Made by a program: the position numbers and the translations under genes. Shown here piece by piece: positions 19,530 through 28,945 of a DNA stretch of 64,000 nt; the first letter of the stretch is position 1, and each line of letters starts with the position of its first letter. The DNA is from Microbacterium sp. W4I20 (GTDB lineage Bacteria; Actinomycetota; Actinomycetes; Actinomycetales; Microbacteriaceae). The notes under the pieces were generated by a model, which saw nothing but the letters and a program-made list of their open reading frames with translations, did not search any database and was not told where the DNA came from. Where the stretch lies: assembly GCF_030816505.1 (NCBI RefSeq), contig NZ_JAUSYB010000001.1, forward strand, positions 930,001 through 994,000, in the 5' to 3' direction.

Positions 19530-21596
19530 TGGGGCTTCGGCTGGGTCGACGCCGAGCAGGTCGGCCAGAGCCGGGTCGAGAGCGGGAGCGAGATAGGAGA
19601 CGAAGGTCGAGGTCATGTGGTTGACGTCCCGGTACACGAACATGTCGTCGATGATCACTGGACACGTCGCCGCCGTGCAGATGAACTCTGTGAGATCGAC
19701 ATAGGCGGCACCGGTCTGCTCGGCGACATCCTGCTCCACCGCTGCGAGGTCGTCATCGATGGCCCACTCCCGGTCCTCGTCGCATCGTGCGGTATCCATG
19801 ACGTCCGTCGAGACGCACGTGTCGGGCTGCGACCGCAGACGCGGAGAATCCGCGATGAGCAGAATCTTGCTCCCGGCGTCGCGGAGCTTCTGCACCGTCG
19901 ACCGGAGGCCGTCGCGCCACAGCGGCAGGCGCTGCGAACCGTCCGGACTGTCCGCGAGCACGTAGTGAGCGTAGTTCGAGATCACGACGAGGTCAGGCGG
20001 GTCGGCGAGGAGATGGGCGACGACCCGATCGCGCCATCGGTCGCATGACGAGTAGGGCACGCTCTTCACGAGCACTGTCACCGCAGCCGCCGAACACGAC
20101 GACTTCGTGTAGGTGCGAAGAGACGTCCCCGGGTTGTCGATCGCGAACTCGTTCAGGGCGGGGAACCACTGCGCAGAGTGCGAGTCCCCGAACAGAGCGA
20201 TCCGGCGGTCGCCCGTCGCGTCCGCGTACTCGCAGTCCTGCACTGTCTCGTTCTTGACGTCGAGCTGGCATCCGTCGGTGAACAGCGGAGCGAGATCGTC
20301 TTCCACGTCCTGGAGCGCGGGAGTCATGTTCTGCGGCACGAAGGCGGTCCCCTTCGGCGGCGACGTCGGGAAGTCCGGCGAGGCCGCGACCGTGCCACCG
20401 CTTCCGGTGAGCCGATCCGCCGACCAGTTCACCGCTGCACCGATGCCGATCGCGAGCACGACGGTCACGCCGAGCGCCGGCAGCAGCGTGAACCGCGGTC
20501 GCCGCTCGACGAGCATCCGCGGAGCGCGGAAGGGCATCTCGACGAACCGGAAGAGCAGCCACGCGAGAGGCACCGCGATCACGATCCCGAGCAGGACTCT
20601 GACCCACAGACGCAGCGGGTCCTGCTCCCCCGCCGACGCCTGGGTGATGACGAGCAGCGGCCAGTGGACCAGGTAGAGCGAGTACGAGATCAGGCCGACG
20701 AACTGCAAGGGCCGCAGCGAGAGGGTCGCAGTCGGACCGGCGGATGCGGCGGAGGCCCCAGCGTAGATCACCAACCCCGTCCCGAGCGTGGGGAGCATCG
20801 CTGCGACGCCGGGGAAGGCCGTCGAATCGTCGAACAGCAGCGCGCTTCCCAGGATCATGAGCAGTCCCAGCCAACCCGCGACTGCGGCTGCCCGTCCGGG
20901 CAACCGCGAGCCACGTAGCAGAAGCACTCCGACGACCGCGCCGACCAACAGCTCCCACGCACGCGTCGGCAGCAGGAAGAATGCGCTCGGCTGGTCGATC
21001 GGTGTGAGAACCACGCCCGCGGTCAGACTGGCGAGCGCGATCACGATCACGCCGACCAGCAGGAGGCGGGGTCGCTTTCGCGTCGCGAGGAAGAGCAGCA
21101 GGAGGATGACGGGCCAGAGGAGATAGAACTGCTCCTCGACCCCGAGCGACCAGTAGTGCTGGAACGGCGACGGGGACTGATCGGCGAGATAGTCGGTGTC
21201 CTGGATCGCGAACCAGAAGTTGGGGACGTACAGGATCGTAGCGAGTCCGTCCCGCAGCACCCTCTCGAGCGCGAGCGGCGGGTAGAACACGATGGCCGCG
21301 ACCACGGTCAGTATGGCGACGGCCAGCGATGCCGGAAGAATACGGCGGATCCGGCGGGAATAGAAGTCGGCGAATCGGATGCGCCCGTCGCGCTCGAGCG
21401 ACTGCAGGAGGTGCGTCGAGATGAGGAACCCGGAGATCACGAAGAAGACGTCGACGCCGACGTATCCGCCCGTGACGAAAGGGACACCGGCGTGGTACAG
21501 CAGGACGAGGCCGACCGCGATCGCTCGAAGGCCCTGGATGTCCGCGCGGAACCCGCGGCCGGCGGCGGCGGTGGATGAGGCGGGTGCCGACGTCAC
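19527..21596 (-). CDS. acyltransferase 3 with C-terminal SGNH domain (OafA-like)
   Basis: A 689-residue protein. The N-terminal part is a ten-helix acyltransferase-3 domain (DIQGLRAIAVGLVLLYHAG with the catalytic His, GGYVGVDVFFVISGFLIS). A linker and an extracytoplasmic SGNH domain follow, with block I Ser in FGDSHSAQWFPALNEF, VISNYAHYV and the C-terminal Asp/His in YRDVNHMT. Such fusions move acetyl groups across the membrane and onto surface glycans. GTG 21596 overlaps the TGA of the epimerase (GTGA); longer in-frame extensions are not homologous. The acceptor glycan is unknown. Confidence 0.88.
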   Translation of the reverse strand: MTSAPASSTAAAGRGFRADIQGLRAIAVGLVLLYHAGVPFVTGGYVGVDVFFVISGFLISTHLLQSLERDGRIRFADFYSRRIRRILPASLAVAILTVVAAIVFYPPLALERVLRDGLATILYVPNFWFAIQDTDYLADQSPSPFQHYWSLGVEEQFYLLWPVILLLLFLATRKRPRLLLVGVIVIALASLTAGVVLTPIDQPSAFFLLPTRAWELLVGAVVGVLLLRGSRLPGRAAAVAGWLGLLMILGSALLFDDSTAFPGVAAMLPTLGTGLVIYAGASAASAGPTATLSLRPLQFVGLISYSLYLVHWPLLVITQASAGEQDPLRLWVRVLLGIVIAVPLAWLLFRFVEMPFRAPRMLVERRPRFTLLPALGVTVVLAIGIGAAVNWSADRLTGSGGTVAASPDFPTSPPKGTAFVPQNMTPALQDVEDDLAPLFTDGCQLDVKNETVQDCEYADATGDRRIALFGDSHSAQWFPALNEFAIDNPGTSLRTYTKSSCSAAAVTVLVKSVPYSSCDRWRDRVVAHLLADPPDLVVISNYAHYVLADSPDGSQRLPLWRDGLRSTVQKLRDAGSKILLIADSPRLRSQPDTCVSTDVMDTARCDEDREWAIDDDLAAVEQDVAEQTGAAYVDLTEFICTAATCPVIIDDMFVYRDVNHMTSTFVSYLAPALDPALADLLGVDPAEAP

Positions 21597-22675
21597 GCGA
21601 CGCCAGGGTCGCCGGCCGCTCGCAGCAGCTCGGCGACCACACGGTCCGCAGCATGACCGTCGCCGTACGGCGCTTCGGCCGTGTCGGTCGGTCGGGGACG
21701 CGTCACTCCGGCGGCGATCTCCTCGGCGGTGTTCGCCAGGACGTTCCAGCCGAGCGAGACGGTCTCGACCCACTCCGTCTCCGTCCGAACTGTCGTGCAC
21801 GGGACGCGCAAGAGGAAGGCCTCCTTCTGCAGGCCGCCGGAATCCGTCACGATGCCGGCGCTGGAAAGCGCGGCGGCGATCAGCTCGGCATAGGCGAGCG
21901 ACTGGTGCGCGATCAGGGACCCCTGAGTGAGGGTGATCCCGTGCGCGGCAGCCTTCGCCACGACACGGGGGTGCGCGAGAAGAACGACAGGCTTGTCAAG
22001 TCCACCGAGCGCCGATGCGACTTCGGCCAGGCGGGTGGGATCGTCGGTGTTCTCCGCACGGTGGATCGTCGCGACGTAGTAGCCGCCGGGCTGCAGGCCG
22101 AGCTCCTCCAGGAGAGGCGAGGGCCGGGAGCCGACCTCGTCGCGGACCTCGAACAGCACGTCCGTCATGACGTCGCCGACCAGCACGGTGCGCGCGGCGA
22201 GTCCTTCGTCTGCGAGGTGCTCGACCGCGACCTGTGTCGGCGCGAGGAGCAGGTCGGCGGCATGGTCGGTCATGACTCGGTTGTGCTCTTCCGGCATCCG
22301 CCTGTTGAAGCTGCGAAGCCCCGCCTCGAGGTGCGCCACGGGGATGTGCATCTTGACCGCGCTCAGCGCGGCGGCCACCGTCGAGTTCGTGTCGCCGTAG
22401 ACCAGCACCCAGTCGGGGCGGTGCTCGTCGAAAACGGCGTCGAGCGCCGCGAGCATCGCGCCGGTCTGCACACCGTGCGAGCCGCTGCCCACGCCGAGGT
22501 GGACGTCCGGGGCCCCGATGCCGAGCTCGTCGAAGAACACGTCCGAGAGCATCGGGTCATAGTGCTGACCGGTATGGACGATGACGTGCTCGACGCCGGC
22601 GGCGAGCGCGGCCTTGTGGATGGGGGCGAGCTTGACGAACTGAGGGCGAGCGCCCACGACGCTGACGATCTTCAC
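21593..22675 (-). CDS. non-hydrolysing UDP-N-acetyl sugar 2-epimerase (WecB/WbpI type)
   Basis: A 360-residue GT-B-fold epimerase with GARPQFVK at the start, HTGQHYDPMLSDVFFDELG, YGDTNSTVAAALSA, HLEAGLRSFNRRMPEEHNRVMTDH, ATIHRAENTDDP and DSGGLQKEAFLL. The active-site Asp/Glu/His set is intact. GARPQF with a following LGVGSGSHG is more like the WbpI/WlbD branch, which epimerises 2,3-diacetamido uronic acids, than classical WecB (GTRPE). The exact substrate is an inference. GTG 22675 has TAGAAT 8 nt upstream. The acyltransferase is coupled downstream. Confidence 0.85.
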   Translation of the reverse strand: MKIVSVVGARPQFVKLAPIHKAALAAGVEHVIVHTGQHYDPMLSDVFFDELGIGAPDVHLGVGSGSHGVQTGAMLAALDAVFDEHRPDWVLVYGDTNSTVAAALSAVKMHIPVAHLEAGLRSFNRRMPEEHNRVMTDHAADLLLAPTQVAVEHLADEGLAARTVLVGDVMTDVLFEVRDEVGSRPSPLLEELGLQPGGYYVATIHRAENTDDPTRLAEVASALGGLDKPVVLLAHPRVVAKAAAHGITLTQGSLIAHQSLAYAELIAAALSSAGIVTDSGGLQKEAFLLRVPCTTVRTETEWVETVSLGWNVLANTAEEIAAGVTRPRPTDTAEAPYGDGHAADRVVAELLRAAGDPGVA

Positions 22676-22683
22676 GGAAGACG

Positions 22684-22689
22684 ATTCTA
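22684..22689 (-). promoter_or_regulatory. -10 element of the 2-epimerase gene
   Basis: TAGAAT on the minus strand, 8 nt before GTG 22675; no leader and no ribosome binding site. Confidence 0.5.
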
Positions 22690-22729
22690 CGCGGCATGTC
22701 CCCGGGTATCCGGTTGGTACCGTAGGTCG

Positions 22730-23830
22730 GTGCGCATCCTCTTCATCACTCCCTGGTATCCGACTGTCTCTCAGCCGGTCGCGGGCGTGTTCGTCGAGCG
22801 GGATGCACGGCTGATGAGCGCCGACCACGAGGTCGAGGTCGCCCATCTCGTCGACCCGGCCCTGCTGGGCGACGAGGACGCCGGAGCCGACGCGCGATCC
22901 GATCTCCGCGTGCACCGGATTCCGATGGGACGCATTGATCCTCTCGCGCCGCTCCGCGCCTGGCGGAAGCTCCGACCGCTCATCGAGGGCGCGGACCTCG
23001 TGCACTCGCATGCGTTCCAGGCGTTGCTCCCCTTCGCCTGGCGTCCGGTCCGCCGGCCGTGGGTGCATTCCGAGCACTGGTCCGGCGTCGCCCATCCGGA
23101 GTCGTTCACGGCTCAGCACCGACTCGTCTTCGCTCTGACGTCTCGCCTGCTGCGCCGCCCCGACATGGTCACCGCCGTGAGCACCTACCTTCTCGACCGG
23201 GTGCGCGACCACCGCGACGGTCCCACGATGATCGTCCCGTCCGTGGTGCCTGCGGTGCAGCCGACCCCCGTGCAGCACTCGGCCGACGCGCTGCGACTCG
23301 TCACGGTCGCGAACCTCGTCGAAGGCAAGGATCCGATGCTCGCGGTGGACACGGTGGACGAGTTGCGGCGACGCGGCGTCCCGGCGAGTCTCCGCTGGGC
23401 CGGAGACGGGCCGCTGCGCGCAACCGTCCAGGAACGCATCGATGACCGGGGATCCGCCGTCACTCTGCTCGGCGCACTCGATCGCGCCGGAGTTGCGGCT
23501 GAACTCGACGCCGGGGAGATCTTCCTGCTGCCCACCAGGAGCGAGACGCTGTGTCTGAGCGCCATCGAGGCGATCTCGCACGGACGGCCTGTGGTGATCG
23601 GCGCCCGAGGCGGTCAGCGCGACTACATCACGGCCGACAACGGTGTCCTCGTCACCGACCGGACTCCGCAGGCGTACGCCGACGCCGTGCTCGGCGTCGC
23701 CGCGGAGTTCAGCCGCCACGACCCCGAGGGGGTCGCCGCGACCGTGCGCGGTCGGTTCACTCCGGACCGCGTGAGGGAGCTCTACCAGAGCGCCTACACC
23801 GCGGCGATCGCACACGCGGAGCGACCATGA
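22730..23830 (+). CDS. glycosyltransferase family 4 (GT-B)
   Basis: A 366-residue GT-B protein. The N domain opens VRILFITPWYPTVSQPVAGVFVE with a glycine-poor acceptor loop. The C domain has TVANLVEGKDPMLAVDTVDEL, DAGEIFLLPTRSETLCLSAIEAISHGRPVV (the ExxxxxxxE donor-binding motif) and a C-terminal helix. It is probably a cytoplasmic, membrane-associated retaining enzyme adding one sugar to a lipid-linked intermediate. GTG 22730 sits 6 nt after TACCGT, which may be its -10. It is divergent from the epimerase. The following gene overlaps by ATGA, so 22730-26128 is probably one operon. Confidence 0.85.
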   Translation: MRILFITPWYPTVSQPVAGVFVERDARLMSADHEVEVAHLVDPALLGDEDAGADARSDLRVHRIPMGRIDPLAPLRAWRKLRPLIEGADLVHSHAFQALLPFAWRPVRRPWVHSEHWSGVAHPESFTAQHRLVFALTSRLLRRPDMVTAVSTYLLDRVRDHRDGPTMIVPSVVPAVQPTPVQHSADALRLVTVANLVEGKDPMLAVDTVDELRRRGVPASLRWAGDGPLRATVQERIDDRGSAVTLLGALDRAGVAAELDAGEIFLLPTRSETLCLSAIEAISHGRPVVIGARGGQRDYITADNGVLVTDRTPQAYADAVLGVAAEFSRHDPEGVAATVRGRFTPDRVRELYQSAYTAAIAHAERP

Positions 23831-24993
23831 CGATGGCGCCGCGCGAACGCCTGAGCGACTGGGTCGCTCGGCACCCCGCCAGCCTTCCGGGACGCCTCGT
23901 CGCCCTGCGACACGGACTCCCCCGTCCCTCGGATCGGCGAGAGGTCGCCACGCCACCCGACACCGAGGTCCGCGTGCTGATCGGTCCGGCGAACCACGCC
24001 GGTCAGGCGACCCGATGGGCGCGCGCCCTCGAGGATGCCGTCGAGGGCCTCGGCGCCCGGTCCTTCGCGGTCGAGACGCGCTTCGGCTTCCCCGCGGATG
24101 CCGTCGTCGTCGACCGTGTGTTCCAGAATTCCGCGAGATGGCAACGGAGTCAGATGCGGGCGGCACGGGGGTTCACCCACCTACTCGTGGAATCGGTACG
24201 CCCGCCGTTCGGGAGACTCGCGCGACGGGATCTGCGCAAGCAGCTCGCGCTGCTGCCCGCTGACGTGCGAGTCGCGTTCGTGTGCCACGGCACGGACGTC
24301 CGGTCGAACCGTCGTCCATCCGACACGCTCACCCCGACGGAACGACAGACCGACCGCATCGCCGCGCGCCACCGCGCCCTTCTCGCCGAGCTGGACCGTC
24401 CGACCTTCGTGACGACTCCGGACCTGCTCGACGACATGCCGGATGCCGTGTGGCTGCCCGTGGTCGTCGATGTCGGGCGGTGGGAGGTCGGCGAGCGTCC
24501 GGCCGCGGCACGTCTGCGGGTCGTGCACGCCCCCAGCAGGTCGGCCGTGAAAGGGACGGCGCTGATCGAACCGATCGCGAGGGCCCTGCATGAGGAGGGC
24601 GTGATCGATTACCGCCCCCTGTCCGGCGTGCCGCACGCCGACATGCCCGGAGTGCTGCGCGACGCCGATGTCGTGCTGGACCAGTTCGTGCTCGGCAGCT
24701 ACGGTGTCGCCGCATGCGAGGCGATGGCGGCCGGAGCAGTCGTCGTCGGCCACGTCACCCCGTCGGTCCGCGAACGCGTGCACGCGGCGACCGGACGCAC
24801 GCTGCCCCTCGTCGAGTCGACGCCCGAGACGCTCGACGCCGTGCTCCGCGGGCTCGCCGACGACGTCGAGGAGCGGGAGCGTCTCGCCGCCGCGGGACGC
24901 ATGTTCGTGCACGAGGTGCACGACGGCCGTGTCAGCGCGGAGATCCTCTCCCGGAACTGGATCGACGCCACCCCCAGACGGAAGAACGAGTGA
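23827..24993 (+). CDS. glycosyltransferase-like protein (GT-B fold)
   Basis: A 388-residue protein with weak but recognisable GT-B features. The N domain carries VRVLIGPANHAGQATRWARAL and FVCHGTDVRS; the C domain carries VVHAPSRSAVKGTALIEPIARAL, MPGVLRDADVVLDQFVLGSYGVAACEAMAAGAVVVGHV (a donor-site-like helix with Glu) and DDVEERERLAAAGR. These resemble a GT4-type C domain. Donor and acceptor are unknown. It is coupled to the upstream GT4 by ATGA and followed 1 nt later by another glycosyltransferase gene. Confidence 0.75.
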   Translation: MTMAPRERLSDWVARHPASLPGRLVALRHGLPRPSDRREVATPPDTEVRVLIGPANHAGQATRWARALEDAVEGLGARSFAVETRFGFPADAVVVDRVFQNSARWQRSQMRAARGFTHLLVESVRPPFGRLARRDLRKQLALLPADVRVAFVCHGTDVRSNRRPSDTLTPTERQTDRIAARHRALLAELDRPTFVTTPDLLDDMPDAVWLPVVVDVGRWEVGERPAAARLRVVHAPSRSAVKGTALIEPIARALHEEGVIDYRPLSGVPHADMPGVLRDADVVLDQFVLGSYGVAACEAMAAGAVVVGHVTPSVRERVHAATGRTLPLVESTPETLDAVLRGLADDVEERERLAAAGRMFVHEVHDGRVSAEILSRNWIDATPRRKNE

Positions 24994-24994
24994 C

Positions 24995-26128
24995 ATGACC
25001 CGACTCCTGATCATCTCCTTCTCGGATCTGCGCTCCGACGCACGACTGCAGCGACAGATCGCCGCCTTCTCCGACACCTACGACGTGATCACCGCAGGAT
25101 GGGGTGCACACCCTGAGGGCGCGGTCGAGCACATCGCGCTCCCGCTCCCCCCGGCCGGCGCGGCACGGGCTCGCCGGATGCGCGTCGAGTCGGTCCTGTT
25201 CCGGCTCCGCGCCTACGGCCTGGCCCATCGCACGTCTCCTCTGCAGCGCGCGGCGCGTCGTGCGCTCCGCGGTGTCGACGCCGACGTCGTCCTGGCGAAC
25301 GACATCGACGCAGCGCCGCTGGCATACGACATCGTCAGCCCGGACAGGGTTCACGTCGACCTCCACGAGTTCTTCCCCGGCCTCCACGACGACAATCCGA
25401 AGTGGGCTGCCCACCGCGGTCCGTACAACGGATGGCTGGTCCGCAGGTTCGCGGCTCCCGCGGCATCGTCCACGACGGTCGCCGCAGAGATCGCCGAGCG
25501 CTATCGGGCGTACGACCTCGACCCGCAGGTCGTCACCAACGCCTCGCACCTGGAGAACCGCGCGGTCCAGCCGGTCGGCGCGCCCATCCGCCTCGTGCAC
25601 ACCGGGGCCGCTCTGGCCGGCCGTCACCTGGAGACGATGATCGAGGGCGTTGCCCTGAGCCGTGCCGACGTGAAGCTCACCCTTCACCTGATGCCCAACG
25701 ACCAGGCCTACATCGAGCGCCTCCGAGCGCGAGCCGCGGAACTGCCGAATGTCCGCGTGCTCGATGCCGTACCGCACGACGAGCTCATCGAGACGCTCGC
25801 GCAGCATGACATCGGCATCCACATCCTCCCGGCGACATCGACGAACCATCGCCTCGCCCTGCCGAACAAGTTCTTCGACTTCGTTCAGGCCCGCCTCGGA
25901 GTGATCGTCGGACCGACGGCCGCTATGGCGAGCATGACCGAGCGGCACGGATTCGGTGCAGTGACCGGAGGGTTCACCGCACGCGATGTGGCCGACGTCC
26001 TCGACGACCTCTCGCACGAGCAGGTCGCGGGGTGGAAGCGCGCGGCGGACGCCGTAGCCGCCGAGATGTCCGCCGAGCACCAGGTCGGGACCTGGGTGAA
26101 GGCGGTCGACCGGCTGCGCGACCGCTAA
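24995..26128 (+). CDS. glycosyltransferase (GT4-like)
   Basis: A 377-residue GT-B protein: LLIISFSDLRSDARLQRQIAAF at the start, HVDLHEFFPGLHDDNPKW in the N domain, RLVHTGAALAGRHLETMIEG, VRVLDAVPHDELIETLAQHDIGIHIL, and NHRLALPNKFFDFVQARLGVIVG in place of the usual E-x7-E, a variant seen in capsule glycosyltransferases. A close relative lies at 30746-31960 (SYSSIASDPRVRREIDWLAGDG; MPNKFFEAAQGRLALVV), so the two are probably paralogues with different acceptors. The stop overlaps the convergent gene by 4 bp. Confidence 0.8.
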   Translation: MTRLLIISFSDLRSDARLQRQIAAFSDTYDVITAGWGAHPEGAVEHIALPLPPAGAARARRMRVESVLFRLRAYGLAHRTSPLQRAARRALRGVDADVVLANDIDAAPLAYDIVSPDRVHVDLHEFFPGLHDDNPKWAAHRGPYNGWLVRRFAAPAASSTTVAAEIAERYRAYDLDPQVVTNASHLENRAVQPVGAPIRLVHTGAALAGRHLETMIEGVALSRADVKLTLHLMPNDQAYIERLRARAAELPNVRVLDAVPHDELIETLAQHDIGIHILPATSTNHRLALPNKFFDFVQARLGVIVGPTAAMASMTERHGFGAVTGGFTARDVADVLDDLSHEQVAGWKRAADAVAAEMSAEHQVGTWVKAVDRLRDR

Positions 26129-27426
26129 GCGGGTGCGAGCGCGGCGATCCGGGGACCGAGCTGACCTGCGCGGGAGTATCGGCTGCCCCACTCCTGCGCA
26201 GCGGCGCGTTCCTCCGCCGTCTGCGCGGCCGCCATCCGAGCTGCCGCGGCGAAGGCGTCCGCCACGGCCTCGACGGTCAGAGCGGCACAGGGCACCCATG
26301 CCGGAGACCCTCTCATGACGTCGGTCGCCGCGTTGCCCGGATCGTGCACGGACACGACCGGGATACCTGTGGCAGCATACTCGAACACCTTGCCGCTCGT
26401 GACATAGCGACCGGTGCCGAGCGCCAGGACGAGTGCGTCGAAATCACGGTAGACGCGCGCGATGTCCGCTTTCCCTACCGGACCGTCGTAGCGCACGCCG
26501 TCGTCGGCGGCGGTGCCGATCGCGACCGCGGCCGCGGTGTCGGCAGCTCCGAAGTGCCCGAGGTAGCCGCGCAGCACCAGACGGGAACCGGCCATCGTCG
26601 GCTCCTGCTGACGAGCCTGCTGCCAGCCCCCGATCATGATGTCGACCGGAACCTTCGTGCTGACGGTGCCGATGTAGCCGAACACGAGCCCCGTCGAGCG
26701 GGCGTCGCGGACCGGAACCTGGAGCGGCTCGCGGTACTCGTCGAACCCGTTGGCGACGACCTTCATGCGCGTCGTGCTCTCCGGATGCTCTCGCGCGTGC
26801 CATTCGAGGATGGCGTCGTTGACGAACCAGATCTCGGCCGCGGATCGCATCAGACGCCGCTCCCATCGGCGCACACCCGGGGTGGCGGTGATCAACCGCC
26901 GCCCCGAGAACACGTCCAGCTGCCAGGCGTCACGGTAGTCCATGACGTAGGGTACGCCGAATCGCCGATTCAGATGCCAGCCCGGGATGAAGTCGACGTG
27001 CGGATTGGCTGTTCCGATCGCCAGATCGACAGGGTGCTCGCGATGCACGCTCTCCGCCATCGCCTCGAGACCGGGGCGCCAGCGACCGTAGTTCGGCTCG
27101 GGAAAGCGGAGGAAGTCCTTCCGCAGGTCGAACAGCTTGAAGAGCTCCGGAAAACGAGCCCGCCCGTATGGCCAGGTCGCGATGTCGTTCTGGAACGCGG
27201 GGACGTTCGGGTCCTCCCTGATGATCCGGACTCCCGGGGCGACCTGCTTCGCGAGATCCTCATCGGCGCCCGTCGACATGCGGAAGACGTCCTCGGTGAC
27301 GGTGAGCACCGTCACATCCCAGCCCGCGGCCGCGAAAGCGTTCACCGTAGCCACCGCACGATAGACGCCGCCGGCCCGGCTGGGAGGGAAGCTCCACGCC
27401 GTGTACAGCAGGTGCGGGCGCGTCAT
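26125..27426 (-). CDS. glycosyltransferase family 4
   Basis: A 433-residue GT-B protein beginning HLLYTAWSFPPSRAGGVYRAVATVNAF, a form typical of capsule GT4 enzymes with the SRAGG acceptor-site loop. The C domain holds GLVFGYIGTVSTKVPVDIM, LVLRGYLGHFG, VYRDFDALVLALGTGRYVTSGKVFEYAATGIPVVSV (donor-binding Glu in KVFEYAATG). It is the last gene of the long minus-strand operon, overlapping the preceding small gene by ATGA and the convergent plus-strand gene by 4 bp at the stops. Confidence 0.85.
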   Translation of the reverse strand: MTRPHLLYTAWSFPPSRAGGVYRAVATVNAFAAAGWDVTVLTVTEDVFRMSTGADEDLAKQVAPGVRIIREDPNVPAFQNDIATWPYGRARFPELFKLFDLRKDFLRFPEPNYGRWRPGLEAMAESVHREHPVDLAIGTANPHVDFIPGWHLNRRFGVPYVMDYRDAWQLDVFSGRRLITATPGVRRWERRLMRSAAEIWFVNDAILEWHAREHPESTTRMKVVANGFDEYREPLQVPVRDARSTGLVFGYIGTVSTKVPVDIMIGGWQQARQQEPTMAGSRLVLRGYLGHFGAADTAAAVAIGTAADDGVRYDGPVGKADIARVYRDFDALVLALGTGRYVTSGKVFEYAATGIPVVSVHDPGNAATDVMRGSPAWVPCAALTVEAVADAFAAAARMAAAQTAEERAAAQEWGSRYSRAGQLGPRIAALAPA

Positions 27427-27824
27427 GAGCTCTCCTTGTTCTTCGCCGTCAGCACCTCTCGGGCGGCCGCGGAACCGTAGACGATCCGCGCGGGCCGTTG
27501 CGATGCTCGTCCGGCCTTCCAGGCGGCGAAGACCGCGTCTTCATCGGCGGCCACGATCAGCTCTGCCGCAGACAGAGCGCGCTGCGCCGCAGCATCCGCT
27601 CGCACGCGCCGTGCGAACTGGGTCCCCGCGTCCGCGCCGAGCAGCCGTAGCGGGATGCGTGCGACGAATCCGCCGCCCAGAACGCGACGAACGGCCGACG
27701 TCCAACGCGCCGGAGCCTGGACGCGGATGTCCGCTTCATCCCAACCGATCACGGTCGCCGCCGCATCGGCTCGCAGCGATTCCGTGTCCTGCGTCGCCCG
27801 AGGCGCCAGGATCACCACTCTCAT
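27423..27824 (-). CDS. small protein resembling an isolated N-terminal half of a GT-B glycosyltransferase
   Basis: A 133-residue protein of unknown family. It opens with a Rossmann-like strand (MRVVILAPRATQDTESLRAD) and later has ALSAAELIVAADEDAVFAAW, reminiscent of the first domain of GT-B enzymes. It ends before any donor-binding domain. There are no transmembrane segments. Both ends overlap neighbours (ATGA), and codon use looks like the rest of the operon, so it is probably translated and not a random frame. It could be a decayed glycosyltransferase or a partner subunit. Confidence 0.6.
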   Translation of the reverse strand: MRVVILAPRATQDTESLRADAAATVIGWDEADIRVQAPARWTSAVRRVLGGGFVARIPLRLLGADAGTQFARRVRADAAAQRALSAAELIVAADEDAVFAAWKAGRASQRPARIVYGSAAAREVLTAKNKESS

Positions 27825-28945
27825 CCGCCCGACCTTCCCGACGATGCGCCCTGCCGCGACGACCGCAGGCGATAGGCCGCAGACACTTGCCGCATGACCG
27901 CTCTTCCCGCCGCGAGCGAACGCAGCGGTGCATGACGGTGCAGGAGGAGCCACGGCGCCCGGGGCACGATACTGCCGGCTCTGGATGCACCGCGGCCGTT
28001 CGCCGCTGCGGCGGCCACCATCGAGCGTCGCCGGATCGCGTCCAGATCGGCATCGAGCTCGCGTGGAAGCAGCCGCGTCGCAGCCGGCGCGGCCGATGTC
28101 AGCTTGTCCAGCACCGCAGCCGCCGCGTCGACGTCTGCGGCGTCAAGGCTCCCGGCGTCGACCCGGTTGCGCACCGCCGGTATGACGTGAACCCGGATGA
28201 CCTTCGCCACGGACGCCCGACGCAGTGGCGCGGGGAGCGTGGAGACAAGCCGGAGGAACCCGTCGAGGAACGCGAAGTCATCGATCAGACGACCGAATGC
28301 ATGGGTGACGCGATCGTCCTGGTCCGCGTGCTCCCGGTAGGCGGGAGTTCGGGCATCGAAGACCACGCGGCCGCTCGTCCACAGGCGCAGACCGTATTCC
28401 TGGTCGACGCCCCGCGGCAGATCCGCCGTGTAACGCAGGTGCGAGGTCGTCGCGCGGCGCTGCAGCCCCAGCGCCGCCGTCCTCTCGAAGAGCCGATCGC
28501 GATCCGCATCGAGCACCTGGATGCGGCGACGCGACCGGATGCGGGGTGTGGGCACCGCGAACCCGCCATCTCGCACCACAGGAGCGATGACGGCATCCGC
28601 GCGATGCTGCTCGGCTAAGGCCACCCACGCGTCCAGAGCGCCCGCCTCGAGAGTGTCGTCCGATCCGATGATGGTGACATACACACCGGTGGCGGCGTCG
28701 AGCCCGTGGTTGAAGGCGTTGGCCGGAGAACGGACGCCGTCTGCCAGCGCCAGCACGCGGACGCGCGGATCCTTCGCGAGGGCACCGAGCCGCTCGACGA
28801 TCGCGTGCGGTTCCACGTTGTGGGCGACTACCGTCAGGCGAAGATCGGCCTTGGTCGCGAGCACGGAGGCCGCTGCCCTCTCGACCGGACGACGGTCGTT
28901 GTGCACCGCGATGACCACGTCGACCAACGGAGAGTCAGAAGACAC
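27821..28945 (-). CDS. glycosyltransferase family 2
   Basis: A 374-residue GT-A protein: VDVVIAVHNDRRPVERAAASVLA at the start, FNHGLDAATGVYVTIIGSDDTLEAGALDAW with SDD in place of DxD, and LPRGVDQEYGLRLWTSGRV where GT2 enzymes place the catalytic acid. The C-terminal 120 residues are basic and helical, perhaps for membrane association. It overlaps the ABC exporter upstream by 11 bp and the small GT-B-like gene downstream by 4 bp. Confidence 0.82.
   Translation of the reverse strand: MSSDSPLVDVVIAVHNDRRPVERAAASVLATKADLRLTVVAHNVEPHAIVERLGALAKDPRVRVLALADGVRSPANAFNHGLDAATGVYVTIIGSDDTLEAGALDAWVALAEQHRADAVIAPVVRDGGFAVPTPRIRSRRRIQVLDADRDRLFERTAALGLQRRATTSHLRYTADLPRGVDQEYGLRLWTSGRVVFDARTPAYREHADQDDRVTHAFGRLIDDFAFLDGFLRLVSTLPAPLRRASVAKVIRVHVIPAVRNRVDAGSLDAADVDAAAAVLDKLTSAAPAATRLLPRELDADLDAIRRRSMVAAAAANGRGASRAGSIVPRAPWLLLHRHAPLRSLAAGRAVMRQVSAAYRLRSSRQGASSGRSGG

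Noticed and set aside
21596..21800. N-terminal extension of the acyltransferase up to 21800
   Set aside because: The extension is Arg-rich, lies wholly inside the epimerase gene and lacks family similarity; the GTGA overlap at 21596 is the more credible start.
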